IMG/VR virus record: IMGVR_UViG_3300032285_002684
Span: 1 to 48,178 of that record
Direction: 5' to 3' (one strand)
From: a virus
DNA: 48,178 bases
In this document: one piece after another, positions 22,648 through 31,837 of the stretch
Numbering within the stretch: position 1 is the first letter of the stretch
Layout: the number at the start of each line of letters is the position of its first letter
Notes under the pieces: model-generated
Told to the model about the DNA's origin: nothing
Database searches by the model: none
The model's input: only the letters and a program-made list of their open reading frames with translations
Translations under genes and position numbers: made by a program

Positions 22648-25600
22648 CGGATTGAACTGGCGGATTGACTGACGCTGACGCGCCGTGTCCGAATCCTCCA
22701 GACCACCCGGGGGCAAGCCGAACTGCTGTGACATTCCAGACAGCGACTGCTGATACTGCTCACGCATGTCAGCCGGCATCGTGTCAAGCATGCGCTCCGC
22801 AAGAGGGGCTGAGCGCAACTGCACCGCACGATCCCATTCACTGCTCTTTACAGTCATAGGCACACCATATCGCTTCTTGTATTCCGCCTCAATGACGCCG
22901 GCACCCGACATGTTGTTGCCCAGCACCGCGTCCTTGTACTTCCGGCGCATGTCCACCATCTCCGCCCGGTTGGCCAGCAGGAACTTGGTGGCCTCCTGTG
23001 GTGACTGGAACTTCTTGAAGTCTGCACCGATGCCACGCATCACCAGGTTCAGCGGCGAGTCAAACGACTGCAGCGTGCCATCATCACGGTACACTGGCAC
23101 CTGACCATCGGGAGTCTTGTTGTTCCAGTCAGCGTACTGCGACTGCAACAGACCGAAGGGCCCACCACCTGGGACGGCGGGCAGTGCACCCAACGCCTTC
23201 TGCAGGGTCACGCCACCTGGCACCAGTCGGAACGCCGCCTGTCGGATCTGCTCCTGATCACCTTGGAGCAGTCCCCCCACGAGTTGTACCGGGATGTCGA
23301 TCACTGGGGGGACGGGGATTCCCTTGGTGAAGAACTGATTGGGCAACTGGGAGATGGCGGCACCGGACAAACCGGGAGAGAGGTCGAGGCCCAGAAGGTT
23401 CTTGCCCACCTCGTAGCCCACGGCGCTCAGACCCAGGATGCGCATTGCATCACCGGCCAGCGCGGGGATCTCGCCGAACACTGGACCACCAATCTTCTGC
23501 AGACCGAACTCACGCACGCCACCACCCACCTGCTGCGACAACATGAAGTTGCCGATGGTGCGGCTGGGGTACTGGAGGAACATGCGGAGGAAGGGATTGC
23601 CCAGCGCCTCACCCTTCTGGAACATGCGCATCTGAGTAGCAGGGCTATAGGAGAAGTTCACCATCGACTGCAGTTCCTGGATGTGGTCCAGGACGCGGCT
23701 CGTTGGCAAGTTCATCCCCGCACTCTTTTGCATCTTGTTGTACCAGCTGTACCCAGCCTCGGCGACCACAATGCGGTTGAGGGCTTCAGCGGTCTGGAAC
23801 AACTTGAGCGGGGCATCAATAGTCAGGAACTTCAACAGACCGGGCCTGCCCTCCGGCGGCTTTGAGTACACAGCAGACTCGAAGGTGGACATCACACCGG
23901 GCGTAATGCCGATGAGGTCACGGCCATACGACTCCTTGCCAGCAAGACGGATGTGCTTCTGCCACAACTCCATCTGTGTCTGGGGGTCAATACGCAGTGG
24001 GTGCTTGGCACGCTCCGCCAGGTAACCACCCATCTGCTTGAGGGCGGTGCCGTATGCCTTGATGATCTCAGGCGAACCCATCCACGTGGCTGCCCACTGG
24101 AAAGGCTGCAGCATGTTCCACGCGGCAGACGCCACGTTGAAACCCAAGTGGGTGGCGTAGAGGTAACCCGTCAGGCCACCGGCAGCATGGGCAGCGTCCA
24201 GTTCGTATGCCGACATGTTGCCGTAGTCGCGCATCTGCTTGACCATGGCCTTACCCAAGTATCCGCCGTTGTTCTCGATCCATTTCATGGGGGCCGAGTT
24301 GGCGGTGGAAAGTGCCAGGTTGCGGGCCTGCTGACTCATCTGCAACCCAAACATCTGGGTGGGCTTGGTGCCACCAAACATTGAGGGGAGGATGCCCTTC
24401 TCAAAGTACTCGCGGGTAGCAGGAGACTCGCGATTCATAACCACGTCAATTGCATCCGCCATACTCAAACGAGTGGGCACTGTTTCATTCAGAAGGGCAA
24501 CGTCGGGACGCAGACTTGTGCGGCCAATGATCTTCAAGTCATTCTGGATGCGTGTGCGGTCCTGCTTTAACCGCTCGATCGCAGACACTTGCTTTGCAGT
24601 GGGGTTGGTCTGGGCCTCAAGGCGCTTGAGCTTGAGATGTACCTGCCGCAGATCACTTCGCAACTCTGGGGCAAGCGGGTGCGTCTCCAGAGTTTCAGGG
24701 GCGGTGTACGCACTGCCCGTCAGCTTTTCGGGATCAACACCCATCTGCTGGAATCGGCGCTTGGTCGTGTCACTCAGTTCCCCAAGTGCACCCAGACGAC
24801 TACCTGCAAGCTGCTGAGCGGGGGGACGTCGCACCGCACCAAGCACGGTTTCACGGAGTGCAGGCGTGATTTCAAGGGCGTGCAGGCCAATGGCCGAGTG
24901 CATGTCGCCCACGTAGTTACGCATCGACAGTTCGTGATTGAACGTGTGTGTTGCCACACGACCGGTAGACACATTCTGCAACTGGTTATTTGTGCGAGCC
25001 ATCACCTGGGCCAAGGGTGCATCCTCATACCCAGGGACAACAACCTTGGCCTCCCGGTTGCCAATAAGACGCTCAATTGTTTTCAAGTCTCGAGGGTCGA
25101 TTGGCATCTTGTTGCCGCTACGGGGAAGAGCCACACCCGGGATCTTCAACACATCCCTTGCCCCACGTCCACGGATCATGGCATCCGTGTCAGTAGGACC
25201 AATTTGCATAAGCTCGCCATTTTCTTTGCCGTAGAGGTTGAACGTGTTGCGTGGCATGTACGCGGCTTCCATCTGTGGAGTCAGCGTCTTACGAATCAAC
25301 TCATAAGCATCATCCAGTTTGACACCCGGAGTACCACGACGCATTGCTTCCTTAGCCCACCCCGGCAGGATTTGATCAATCGTCTCCATACCTACAAGCG
25401 AGTCAAGAGTCCATTCTTCAAGCGTGGGGTTTTCCTTGTTCCCACGTTGCCACCGCATCCAGATGCGGGAGATCTTTTCAGGGTCAAGCTCAAAGGTGGC
25501 TGGCAGTTCGTTGTTGGGGCCCAGCTTGCCAAACAAGTACTTCTTCATCTCACGCCGGTACTCATCTCCGGCGTTCATGTAGTTGACAAACTCTTCTTCA

Positions 25601-26616
25601 ATGCCGTTCCTGCGGGCCCACTTGATTGCAAACTCCTTGTCCAAGCCTTCCACGTTGAAGATGTTCTGCACATCTTCCTCAATGGTGCGGTACTTGGGCA
25701 ACTCAGCCTTGGGTCCGTGCACGCTACGAATCAAGTTGTGTGCTTCGCGCAACGTGTCCCGGTCATCAATGGTGATAGGAGCGCTCAGCAGTTCGTGCTC
25801 AACGCCTGCAGCGTCAGTGATCTTGGCTCCGATTGCTGGCTGACTTTTGATCTGCTGATACTCAGCTTCCGTAAGCGGGCGGGCAATCTCGCGTCCCCCC
25901 ACTTTCATCTTGGCAACCCGGGTGAAGCCAACCTTGGGGAAGTTTGTAGTGCCCCCCTCGAGGCTGCCCGAGGCCCACATGTGGGACAGAACGTTCAGCT
26001 CTTCAAGGAACGCGCGGGTCTCGGGATTAGATGGGCGGGTGGGGTCAAAGTCAGTGACTCCGTGCTTTGCCTTCAGTACTTCAATGAGCTTGCCGCGAGC
26101 TGAGCCCACGACATCCGCCTGTTTCTGCTGGAGCTTGAGCAGGCGGGACGTAACGGACTGCACGATCTCGCTGGGTGCAGTGGTCTCCTGCATGCCCACG
26201 AGGGAGGCAAGGGGGGTAAGGCGGAAGAGCTCAGCCACCTTGCCGAATGCCTTCCCAGCAAAACTGCTCTTGTCCATCTCACCCAGACCCTGAATGAGTT
26301 TGCCACCCGTCTTAATGAACTGGCCACGGCCAATGGGGCTGGTGAGGAACAACAACCACACCAGCGGGTTCATTGCCAGGTCAATGGTGGTATCCATGAC
26401 GGGGTTGCCGCCATGTGCCTTCTTCAGACGCTGGGCATAGGAGTCACGCTCGGTAGGGCTCAGGGATTCCTGCGACATGATGGTGCGGATCGCACGACCC
26501 AAGTCGCCTTCCCCGTCGTAGATTTGTGTCAGAATTGTGGCCGGTGCATCGTAGATGCGGACCGGTTCAAACTCGGGGAATCCGTTGTCGTCAAGTTGTT
26601 GCTGCTGTGGTGTCAT
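22624..26616 (-). CDS. Very large internal virion / polyvalent-type protein, 1330 residues
   Basis: The longest gene, last in the late arm, is where short-tailed phages keep proteins ejected with the DNA. The N-terminal half is charged and helical. The C-terminal half has several long hydrophobic or amphipathic segments (for example near residues 845-885 and 1080-1120), which could insert into membranes. Its C-terminal style (FNVASAAWNMLQPFQWA and later FLQYPSRTIGNFM) recalls LPD38-type polyvalent proteins. No lysozyme or peptidase motif was found. ATG 26614-26616 lacks a Shine-Dalgarno site and lies eight bases after a terminator stem, which is odd. Confidence 0.7.
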   Translation of the reverse strand: MTPQQQQLDDNGFPEFEPVRIYDAPATILTQIYDGEGDLGRAIRTIMSQESLSPTERDSYAQRLKKAHGGNPVMDTTIDLAMNPLVWLLFLTSPIGRGQFIKTGGKLIQGLGEMDKSSFAGKAFGKVAELFRLTPLASLVGMQETTAPSEIVQSVTSRLLKLQQKQADVVGSARGKLIEVLKAKHGVTDFDPTRPSNPETRAFLEELNVLSHMWASGSLEGGTTNFPKVGFTRVAKMKVGGREIARPLTEAEYQQIKSQPAIGAKITDAAGVEHELLSAPITIDDRDTLREAHNLIRSVHGPKAELPKYRTIEEDVQNIFNVEGLDKEFAIKWARRNGIEEEFVNYMNAGDEYRREMKKYLFGKLGPNNELPATFELDPEKISRIWMRWQRGNKENPTLEEWTLDSLVGMETIDQILPGWAKEAMRRGTPGVKLDDAYELIRKTLTPQMEAAYMPRNTFNLYGKENGELMQIGPTDTDAMIRGRGARDVLKIPGVALPRSGNKMPIDPRDLKTIERLIGNREAKVVVPGYEDAPLAQVMARTNNQLQNVSTGRVATHTFNHELSMRNYVGDMHSAIGLHALEITPALRETVLGAVRRPPAQQLAGSRLGALGELSDTTKRRFQQMGVDPEKLTGSAYTAPETLETHPLAPELRSDLRQVHLKLKRLEAQTNPTAKQVSAIERLKQDRTRIQNDLKIIGRTSLRPDVALLNETVPTRLSMADAIDVVMNRESPATREYFEKGILPSMFGGTKPTQMFGLQMSQQARNLALSTANSAPMKWIENNGGYLGKAMVKQMRDYGNMSAYELDAAHAAGGLTGYLYATHLGFNVASAAWNMLQPFQWAATWMGSPEIIKAYGTALKQMGGYLAERAKHPLRIDPQTQMELWQKHIRLAGKESYGRDLIGITPGVMSTFESAVYSKPPEGRPGLLKFLTIDAPLKLFQTAEALNRIVVAEAGYSWYNKMQKSAGMNLPTSRVLDHIQELQSMVNFSYSPATQMRMFQKGEALGNPFLRMFLQYPSRTIGNFMLSQQVGGGVREFGLQKIGGPVFGEIPALAGDAMRILGLSAVGYEVGKNLLGLDLSPGLSGAAISQLPNQFFTKGIPVPPVIDIPVQLVGGLLQGDQEQIRQAAFRLVPGGVTLQKALGALPAVPGGGPFGLLQSQYADWNNKTPDGQVPVYRDDGTLQSFDSPLNLVMRGIGADFKKFQSPQEATKFLLANRAEMVDMRRKYKDAVLGNNMSGAGVIEAEYKKRYGVPMTVKSSEWDRAVQLRSAPLAERMLDTMPADMREQYQQSLSGMSQQFGLPPGGLEDSDTARQRQSIRQFNPSFNVPGQ

Positions 26617-26623
26617 ATGAAAA

Positions 26624-26655
26624 GGCCCCGGAGAGCTTGCGCATCATCCGGGGCC
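26624..26655 (-). terminator. Intrinsic terminator on the minus strand
   Basis: GGCCCCGGA (26624-26632) pairs with TCCGGGGCC (26647-26655). Read on the minus strand, the nine-pair stem is followed by CTTTTC. It follows the 160-residue gene and a 15-codon frame, and sits directly upstream of the 1330-residue gene. Confidence 0.7.
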
Positions 26656-26674
26656 CGTTCCGGGGGATCTTACC

Positions 26675-26722
26675 TTAGCGGCCGCAACCGCAACCGCCCT
26701 TCTTGGGGCCTTTCTTCTTCAT
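26675..26722 (-). CDS. Possible microprotein, 15 residues, Lys/Gly/Cys-rich
   Basis: Read directly from the sequence. ATG 26720-26722 follows the previous stop as TAA-GCC-ATG, the spacing used at several other junctions in this operon. The product MKKKGPKKGGCGCGR ends in TAA at 26675-26677, 20 bases before the terminator stem. Its basic head and CxC tail could bind nucleic acid or a metal. With only 15 codons it could be chance, but the coupling and terminator placement support it. Confidence 0.4.
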   Translation of the reverse strand: MKKKGPKKGGCGCGR

Positions 26723-26725
26723 GGC

Positions 26726-27208
26726 TTAGGCCTGACGACTGCGGTAACGAACCTGGATCGTCACGCGAGCACCAGTCGTGGTACCCGTCGAGTCGACCAC
26801 CAGCCAGCTACCGGCCGGGACGACATTGTCAATCGAGGTGTTAGTCGGGTTGATCCACTTCAGCTGGGTGCAACCGGTGCAAGCAGAGGCCACGCCAGCG
26901 GTGTACTTGTACACAGTGGTTCCCACGCCATCAAGGATGACATGATCACCAGCGGCCACGTTGGCGGTATCCACGGTAACCACACCAATCACGTTACCAG
27001 AGGTGCCGGTGCAGCTGTTCGAGATCTCAAAGCTCAGAGCGCCACTGCTACCACCCACAGCATGGATACCCACCACAATCTGGTCAATCACAAGAGTGCG
27101 ATCTGCGTACAGAATGGCACTGGGGTCATTGATCAGAGCGCCAGTGAAGACAAAGGAAGCAATAGCGAAGTCGTCTGGGTAGTGCTGGGTAACAAGGGGG
27201 TTAGGCAT
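26726..27208 (-). CDS. Putative virion decoration or head-fibre-like protein, 160 residues
   Basis: The sequence is almost entirely beta-like: rich in Thr, Val, Gly and Ala, with few charges. It starts with a polar PLVTQHYPDDF segment and contains a CTGCTQLKW pair of cysteines. This composition is typical of surface decoration or fibre-associated proteins in short-tailed phages. It lies in the internal virion protein region and is followed by the microprotein and terminator. Start ATG 27206-27208, with GGGAT upstream and the previous gene's stop close by. Family not recognised. Confidence 0.6.
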   Translation of the reverse strand: MPNPLVTQHYPDDFAIASFVFTGALINDPSAILYADRTLVIDQIVVGIHAVGGSSGALSFEISNSCTGTSGNVIGVVTVDTANVAAGDHVILDGVGTTVYKYTAGVASACTGCTQLKWINPTNTSIDNVVPAGSWLVVDSTGTTTGARVTIQVRYRSRQA

Positions 27209-27214
27209 TTTGGT

Positions 27215-27646
27215 TTATCCCATCAAATCGGACAGTGGGTCGGGTTGTGCGTAGCGTCCACTGTCCATAGACGCAGCTAGTTCTTTCATCAGATCCTGCC
27301 TGGGCCGTCCGCCCAGTACCACAGAACCCTTGGGCACACGTCGCCCAGCCATGACAGAAGTGTAGAGGTCGGGTGCTTGTCGTGCAAGTCGCATCTGGTT
27401 CTCGGCAAGTGCCTTTTCCATACGCGACTGCTCAAGCAACCGGGCAACCTTTTCTGCCTTTGACTTGGCCACTGCATTGTTCACCAGCTGATCAATCTGC
27501 GTGGTGTCCGGATCCTTGCGCAGCGCCATTCGGGCACCCGCAATACCGGCAAGAGATGCAAGGGCAATGTTTCCTGCCGTGGGAGTCACAGCAGGTGCCA
27601 CTGCACTCTTGATACTGCTCAGCATGCTGGAGATCTTGGGGGGCAT
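27215..27646 (-). CDS. Hypothetical virion-arm protein, 143 residues
   Basis: I chose ATG 27644-27646 (MPPKISS), four bases after the previous stop; a longer frame begins with TTG and overlaps the previous gene. Residues 10-45 are Ala/Gly-rich and hydrophobic, compatible with a membrane-active helix. Residues 50-90 are a charged helix and the rest is polar. It lies between two proteins of the internal virion region, so it is probably a minor ejected or structural protein. Confidence 0.6.
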   Translation of the reverse strand: MPPKISSMLSSIKSAVAPAVTPTAGNIALASLAGIAGARMALRKDPDTTQIDQLVNNAVAKSKAEKVARLLEQSRMEKALAENQMRLARQAPDLYTSVMAGRRVPKGSVVLGGRPRQDLMKELAASMDSGRYAQPDPLSDLMG

Positions 27647-27650
27647 TGGA

Positions 27651-28382
27651 TTAGGGGTAGTTGATGCGGTTCGAACCAAAGTCCATCATGGCTGGGTTGT
27701 TGGGGAAGATACCTTCCATGGCAAACGCCTGTGCCAGACTCATGGGCTGGTTGTAAGAAATCTTGGCCAGCTGGTCTTCGTAGCCACGAGTCAGCGACTG
27801 CAGATCCTCACGCATACCAGCCATGGGCAACTGACTCATGCCGGCTTGAATGGCCCGCTGCGACTGCTGCTCTCCCAGCATCTTGTAGAAGTCGCTCTTG
27901 GTGTCGCCAAACGACTGCGATGCCTGGCCTTCGAGTCCCCCCAGCAACGCCATCAAATCTTGGGGGGACCCACCCTCGCCCGCCATTTCCATCTCTCCGC
28001 CCCCGCCATGCAGCGCACCAAGAATTTCAGGCAGAACAATAAATGGTGCGGCACCCGCAAGCGAGGCCAAACCCATCTTGCCCCAACCCTTCATCTTTGT
28101 GCCAACACCGGGCTTCAAAGCAGAATAGGCCTGACCGGTTGTAGTGGTGCCTTTAAGGGCGCGCTCACCAAACCTACGCAAGATGGCATTACGAGCTTTT
28201 TCTTCGCCCCTCTTGCTTGAAATGCTTTTGAACAACTTAGCAAGCTTTTCTGCATCAACTCCCTTAGTGGGTAGTGGATTCTTTGCACTTCCCTTGACTG
28301 CACCAATGCCCTCGGAAAGGATCATGGGAAGCAGCCACTCAGCGGCAGTAGATACAATGGCGGGAATTGCTGGGAGGGGCAT
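27651..28382 (-). CDS. Putative internal virion protein, 243 residues
   Basis: I chose ATG 28380-28382 (MPLPAIPAIV), which follows the previous stop as TAG-CC-ATG; an upstream GTG would overlap the previous gene. The N-terminus has a hydrophobic helix (residues 3-25), the middle is basic and helical, and residues 105-135 contain a hydrophobic Ala/Gly stretch (GLASLAGAAPFIVLPEILGA) that could cross a membrane. The C-terminus is Met/Gln-rich. This layout fits a small ejection protein. Confidence 0.65.
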   Translation of the reverse strand: MPLPAIPAIVSTAAEWLLPMILSEGIGAVKGSAKNPLPTKGVDAEKLAKLFKSISSKRGEEKARNAILRRFGERALKGTTTTGQAYSALKPGVGTKMKGWGKMGLASLAGAAPFIVLPEILGALHGGGGEMEMAGEGGSPQDLMALLGGLEGQASQSFGDTKSDFYKMLGEQQSQRAIQAGMSQLPMAGMREDLQSLTRGYEDQLAKISYNQPMSLAQAFAMEGIFPNNPAMMDFGSNRINYP

Positions 28383-28384
28383 GG

Positions 28385-28753
28385 CTAAAGCACCATTGGT
28401 TCGTGGGGCAGAGTGCAGCCACGCCACGCACGGGCATATCGCTCTGCTACTTCAGGCAGTGTAACAGTGCCAATGTGGACAGTCGATACCCGCTCAATTG
28501 GATCGTACTTTGAGACAAGCATGGACCACGGACGCTTCATGGCCCGGAGGTGGCGGATCTCCCAGAGCCAGGACCGCACAAGCTTCCCCCGCAGGTAAGG
28601 TCCCCCCACGACGAGTGGGAGGGGGGTAAGGTTGAGGATGGGCAAGTCGTGTCGGGTCTCGAGGTCAAAGGACCGGCCAAGGGCTAGGCGGGCAAAGCCG
28701 TCAGTAGCGTGGTCTCGGCACAGGTCAGCACTGAGAAGTCGCCAGTTGAACAT
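28385..28753 (-). CDS. Hypothetical protein, 122 residues
   Basis: The protein is compact and basic with many Arg, Trp and Leu residues (LVRSWLWEIRHLRAMKRPW) and two beta-like segments near the C-terminus. The Trp/Arg pattern resembles small phage GNAT- or structural-type proteins, but no motif is firm. The start ATG 28751-28753 lies nine bases after the stop of the 562-residue gene, without a clear Shine-Dalgarno site. It sits among internal virion protein genes. Function unknown. Confidence 0.6.
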   Translation of the reverse strand: MFNWRLLSADLCRDHATDGFARLALGRSFDLETRHDLPILNLTPLPLVVGGPYLRGKLVRSWLWEIRHLRAMKRPWSMLVSKYDPIERVSTVHIGTVTLPEVAERYARAWRGCTLPHEPMVL

Positions 28754-28762
28754 GGCGGTAGC

Positions 28763-30451
28763 TTAGCGTCCTGGCTTAGCTGCTTCTTCAGCCTTGCGGA
28801 TGAGATCCAACATTGCTGCGTTCTTGGTACGAGATGCTCCGGCAATTCCCAGCTTGTCCAAACTCTTGGCCTTGCGACCCAGAGCCAATTCTCGCTCAGA
28901 CTGGGCAGCAGTCTGGCTTACAAAGTCCTTGAGAGCAGCTGTGGTTTCATCAATCTTACCGGCTACGCCAGGAGTCAGCATGCCACGGATGTCACTCAGG
29001 GGGGCCAGTTCGTAAGTGTTTCCAACCTTCGCGCCGTTGATGACGCCAAGGGCCTTGCTCAAAGACTTGGCCGTATGCACCTGGCCATCAGTCACACTAC
29101 CCAAGGCAAACCGCAGGTTGGACGCATCATTTGCAACACTCATTAGGGCCGAGGTTGCAATCGACTCAGGGCTAACGCCGTAACCCAGCTTTCCAAGTTC
29201 GGTACCGTACTTCTCACGCATCCCCTGCATTTCACCAAGGGTCACGTCCAACACGTCGGCCAGCTGACCTTCATAGCCGGGCTTGCCGTAGATAGCCATT
29301 GAAGCTTCCTTCAGCGAGTTGCGGACCATGTTGCCGTACTTGGTTGCATCAGTGTTGTTCGGCAGACTCTTGACCATCTGCAAACTGGACACCAGATCGT
29401 TGATGGCGGGAGTAACAGCCGTCTGATCAAACGCCAGGTTGCCATTAGCCAAGGTCTGGACCAACGCATTGCTGATTGTCTTGTTGGTGAAACCGTGTGC
29501 TCGACCAGAAGTTAGGGTGCTGGGATCAATCACCTCCCCAACAGCACCCTCTTTGAAGGTAGATGCAAAAGCCCCGCCCTTTGCAAAGTAATCTGCAATG
29601 TCCTTGTTGGAAGCAGCGGCCGCAGCAATCACATCTTCTGACAACAAGCCACGCTCAATTCCAAGCCTGGTACGCGCGTACGCATCCTTGTTTCCAGTAA
29701 TTATCTCACCCAAACTCTCAGCACCTGCACCCAAGGCACCGTAAAGCCCCGTGAGCAAGCTGCCGCCACGACCCAGTCCAGAGGTAGGGGAAGCAAGCAG
29801 GGAGTCAAAGTAGTTGGGGAGTGTTGCCTTGGCTGCCGCGCTGTAGGTCTTCACCACGTCGTTTTGAGCTTCCAGTCGCTGCTGCATCTCGGAGGCTTGC
29901 TTGGCAATAGCCGACTGCGTGTCTTTGCTCATCCCCTCAGTCCGGCTCTTCACCTTCATGAGCTTGACTTGACCATCAGTGATCTGGTTTTCAATGTCGT
30001 CAATCTGCTGAAGCAAAGGGCCACGGGCTTCTTCGTCAACTTGAGCAGCCTGGAACTCCAGCTCCTTCTTCTTCAATTCCAGCTGAGTCATGGACTGAAG
30101 CTGGTACTTCAACATGTCCTGGCCAAGCTGCTGCTGCTTGTCCATGCGGGCCATTTCCATCTGGTCCTTGGTCTGGAGCAGTTGCATCTCACGGGCCTGC
30201 TGGCGATCTTCGCGCTCGTTCTGGAGACCAGCCATGTAGTTGGCCTGCTCACGGGCAGCACGAAAGTTCTCGTTGTTCACGTTGCGCATCATGTTGATGT
30301 CAACGCCTGAGTCACCGCCCGAAGCGTATTGAACCCCACCGCCTCCGCCGCCACCACCCCGCATTGCTTCCTGCATGGCAGCCAGCTGCTGGGCGTAGTT
30401 GGCGTTCGCCGCACCAAAATCCATCAGTCCGCCGTAGGGTCCGTCTGCCAT
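28763..30451 (-). CDS. Putative internal virion protein with long coiled coil, 562 residues
   Basis: A Gly-rich run (eight glycines near residue 35) leads into a long Gln/Met/Glu/Lys-rich coiled coil (about residues 55-200, for example REMQLLQTKDQMEMARMDKQ). The rest is helical and Ala/Ser-rich, with no catalytic motif. Proteins of this build occur in the ejection machinery of short-tailed phages. The start follows the previous stop as TAA-CCC-ATG. Its neighbours on both sides are similar Gln/Ala-rich proteins. Confidence 0.65.
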   Translation of the reverse strand: MADGPYGGLMDFGAANANYAQQLAAMQEAMRGGGGGGGGVQYASGGDSGVDINMMRNVNNENFRAAREQANYMAGLQNEREDRQQAREMQLLQTKDQMEMARMDKQQQLGQDMLKYQLQSMTQLELKKKELEFQAAQVDEEARGPLLQQIDDIENQITDGQVKLMKVKSRTEGMSKDTQSAIAKQASEMQQRLEAQNDVVKTYSAAAKATLPNYFDSLLASPTSGLGRGGSLLTGLYGALGAGAESLGEIITGNKDAYARTRLGIERGLLSEDVIAAAAASNKDIADYFAKGGAFASTFKEGAVGEVIDPSTLTSGRAHGFTNKTISNALVQTLANGNLAFDQTAVTPAINDLVSSLQMVKSLPNNTDATKYGNMVRNSLKEASMAIYGKPGYEGQLADVLDVTLGEMQGMREKYGTELGKLGYGVSPESIATSALMSVANDASNLRFALGSVTDGQVHTAKSLSKALGVINGAKVGNTYELAPLSDIRGMLTPGVAGKIDETTAALKDFVSQTAAQSERELALGRKAKSLDKLGIAGASRTKNAAMLDLIRKAEEAAKPGR

Positions 30452-30454
30452 GGG

Positions 30455-31837
30455 TTATGCCTTATTCTGTCCGGGGGGTGTGTTCATGTAGCCAAACCGA
30501 GTATGCACATCTCCGCTCATTTGATCCTGGGACCCACCTGTTGGGGCCATACCCTTTTCATAACCCATGCGACCAGCGCCGCCAAGGGCACCAAGAACCT
30601 GCTGGCCGGGCATGCCGTTGGCCTGGATGAAGCGGGCGGTCTCCTGCGAGATGCCGGGGACGTTCATGCCGTTCATGATCATGCGCTCAATATCAAAGTT
30701 GGAGCCGTAGTTGGAGTAACCACCACCGGTCAGGGCGGAGCGGGCTGCCTGCACTTCACGGTACGCACGGTCATTCATGCCGCTAGCTGGGTTAGAGACA
30801 ACACCCTGACCAGCCAAGCCAGCCTGCTGACCAAGAGCAGTAAGCGTCCCCCCAAGAAGTCCACCGATGATTGGGTTGGCCTGCAGGAAGTTGACCCCAA
30901 ACTGTCCAATGTTCTGAGCGTACTGGGCCACCAACTGGTTGCGCTGCTGATCATCGGCTGCGTTGGCCATGGCAATCTGCGATCCAAGCTTGATGGCTTC
31001 CTGCTTTGCACCCGCCGACTGAAGACCCATCTGGGCAACCGTCGTGCTGAGGTTGGCCTGCGTACCGGCCATGCCCTGAATTGCTCCGGCCTTGGCCTGC
31101 AGAATGCCGGCCCTAGCCTGTGCACCCTGGAACTGAAGGTTGGACACGTTGGCGCCAACGCCACGCTCCATCTCAGACTTGCTTTCACGCTGAGCTTCGG
31201 CCATCTGGTCAGGAGAAATGCCCTGAGCCATGAGGGCACCCATCTGCTGCTGCTGTTGCAGGTCGTAGTTCTGGCGCATACCAGCGGCCATCTCGGAAGC
31301 GATCTTGTCGCGGCCCTGGTCAATCTGACCCATTGCCTGGTTGTAAGCGCCCTCGACCCGGCCCATCTGGTCCTGATACTTGACCTCAGCAGCCTTGGCC
31401 TGCTTGTCAAACGCAGCCTTGTCCGCAGTAGCCTGATCGGTCAACTGCTTCTGGAACCCGTAAGCCTTGTCAAAAGCGGGGCTGGGTGTAGCCAGTTGCT
31501 TCTGGGCAGCCTGCATGTTGGCCATGCTCTCGTCAAAGAACTTGGCATTGCGGTCCTGTGTCTGCTTGGCAACCTGTTCACCCTTCATTGTGTCATACAG
31601 GGTGCCCTGCTGGTACATCTGCAGAGATGGAGCAGAACCCACCTTGTAGTTGGTGTTCTGCATGATGTTCTGCAGATCTTGGACAGTGTTGCCCGACGAC
31701 GGAATGTTGGCCCCACCAAAGAACTGGTTCATGTCCATGCCAGCCGGGGGCTTCATTCCACTCTTGGTTGAAAAGGAGGAGATGGGCGTGAAGCCTCCAA
31801 AGGCACCAGGACTAGCAGGCTTGTTGGTGGGGGGCAT
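30455..31837 (-). CDS. Putative internal virion protein, 460 residues, Gln/Ala/Met-rich
   Basis: The first 45 residues are Pro/Gly/Ser-rich and disordered-looking. Residues 80-250 are a Gln/Ala/Met-rich helical region (including a QQQQQ run near residue 200) with coiled-coil spacing. A Gly-rich hydrophobic segment (NPIIGGLLGGTLTALGQQAG) follows, and the end is Gly/Met-rich. It probably forms part of the ejected internal core. Its start is coupled to the nozzle stop by TAATG, and its stop to the next start by TAA-CCC-ATG. Confidence 0.65.
   Translation of the reverse strand: MPPTNKPASPGAFGGFTPISSFSTKSGMKPPAGMDMNQFFGGANIPSSGNTVQDLQNIMQNTNYKVGSAPSLQMYQQGTLYDTMKGEQVAKQTQDRNAKFFDESMANMQAAQKQLATPSPAFDKAYGFQKQLTDQATADKAAFDKQAKAAEVKYQDQMGRVEGAYNQAMGQIDQGRDKIASEMAAGMRQNYDLQQQQQMGALMAQGISPDQMAEAQRESKSEMERGVGANVSNLQFQGAQARAGILQAKAGAIQGMAGTQANLSTTVAQMGLQSAGAKQEAIKLGSQIAMANAADDQQRNQLVAQYAQNIGQFGVNFLQANPIIGGLLGGTLTALGQQAGLAGQGVVSNPASGMNDRAYREVQAARSALTGGGYSNYGSNFDIERMIMNGMNVPGISQETARFIQANGMPGQQVLGALGGAGRMGYEKGMAPTGGSQDQMSGDVHTRFGYMNTPPGQNKA

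Noticed and set aside
24589-26103. 504-codon plus-strand frame within the 1330-residue gene
   Set aside because: It lies antisense to a long, coherent virion gene, has no convincing start site, and its composition is that of a shadow frame.
30329-31771. 480-codon plus-strand frame opposite the internal virion proteins
   Set aside because: It spans parts of two well-coupled minus-strand genes; its Leu/His/Val-rich sequence is the antisense image of Gln/Ala/Met-rich proteins.
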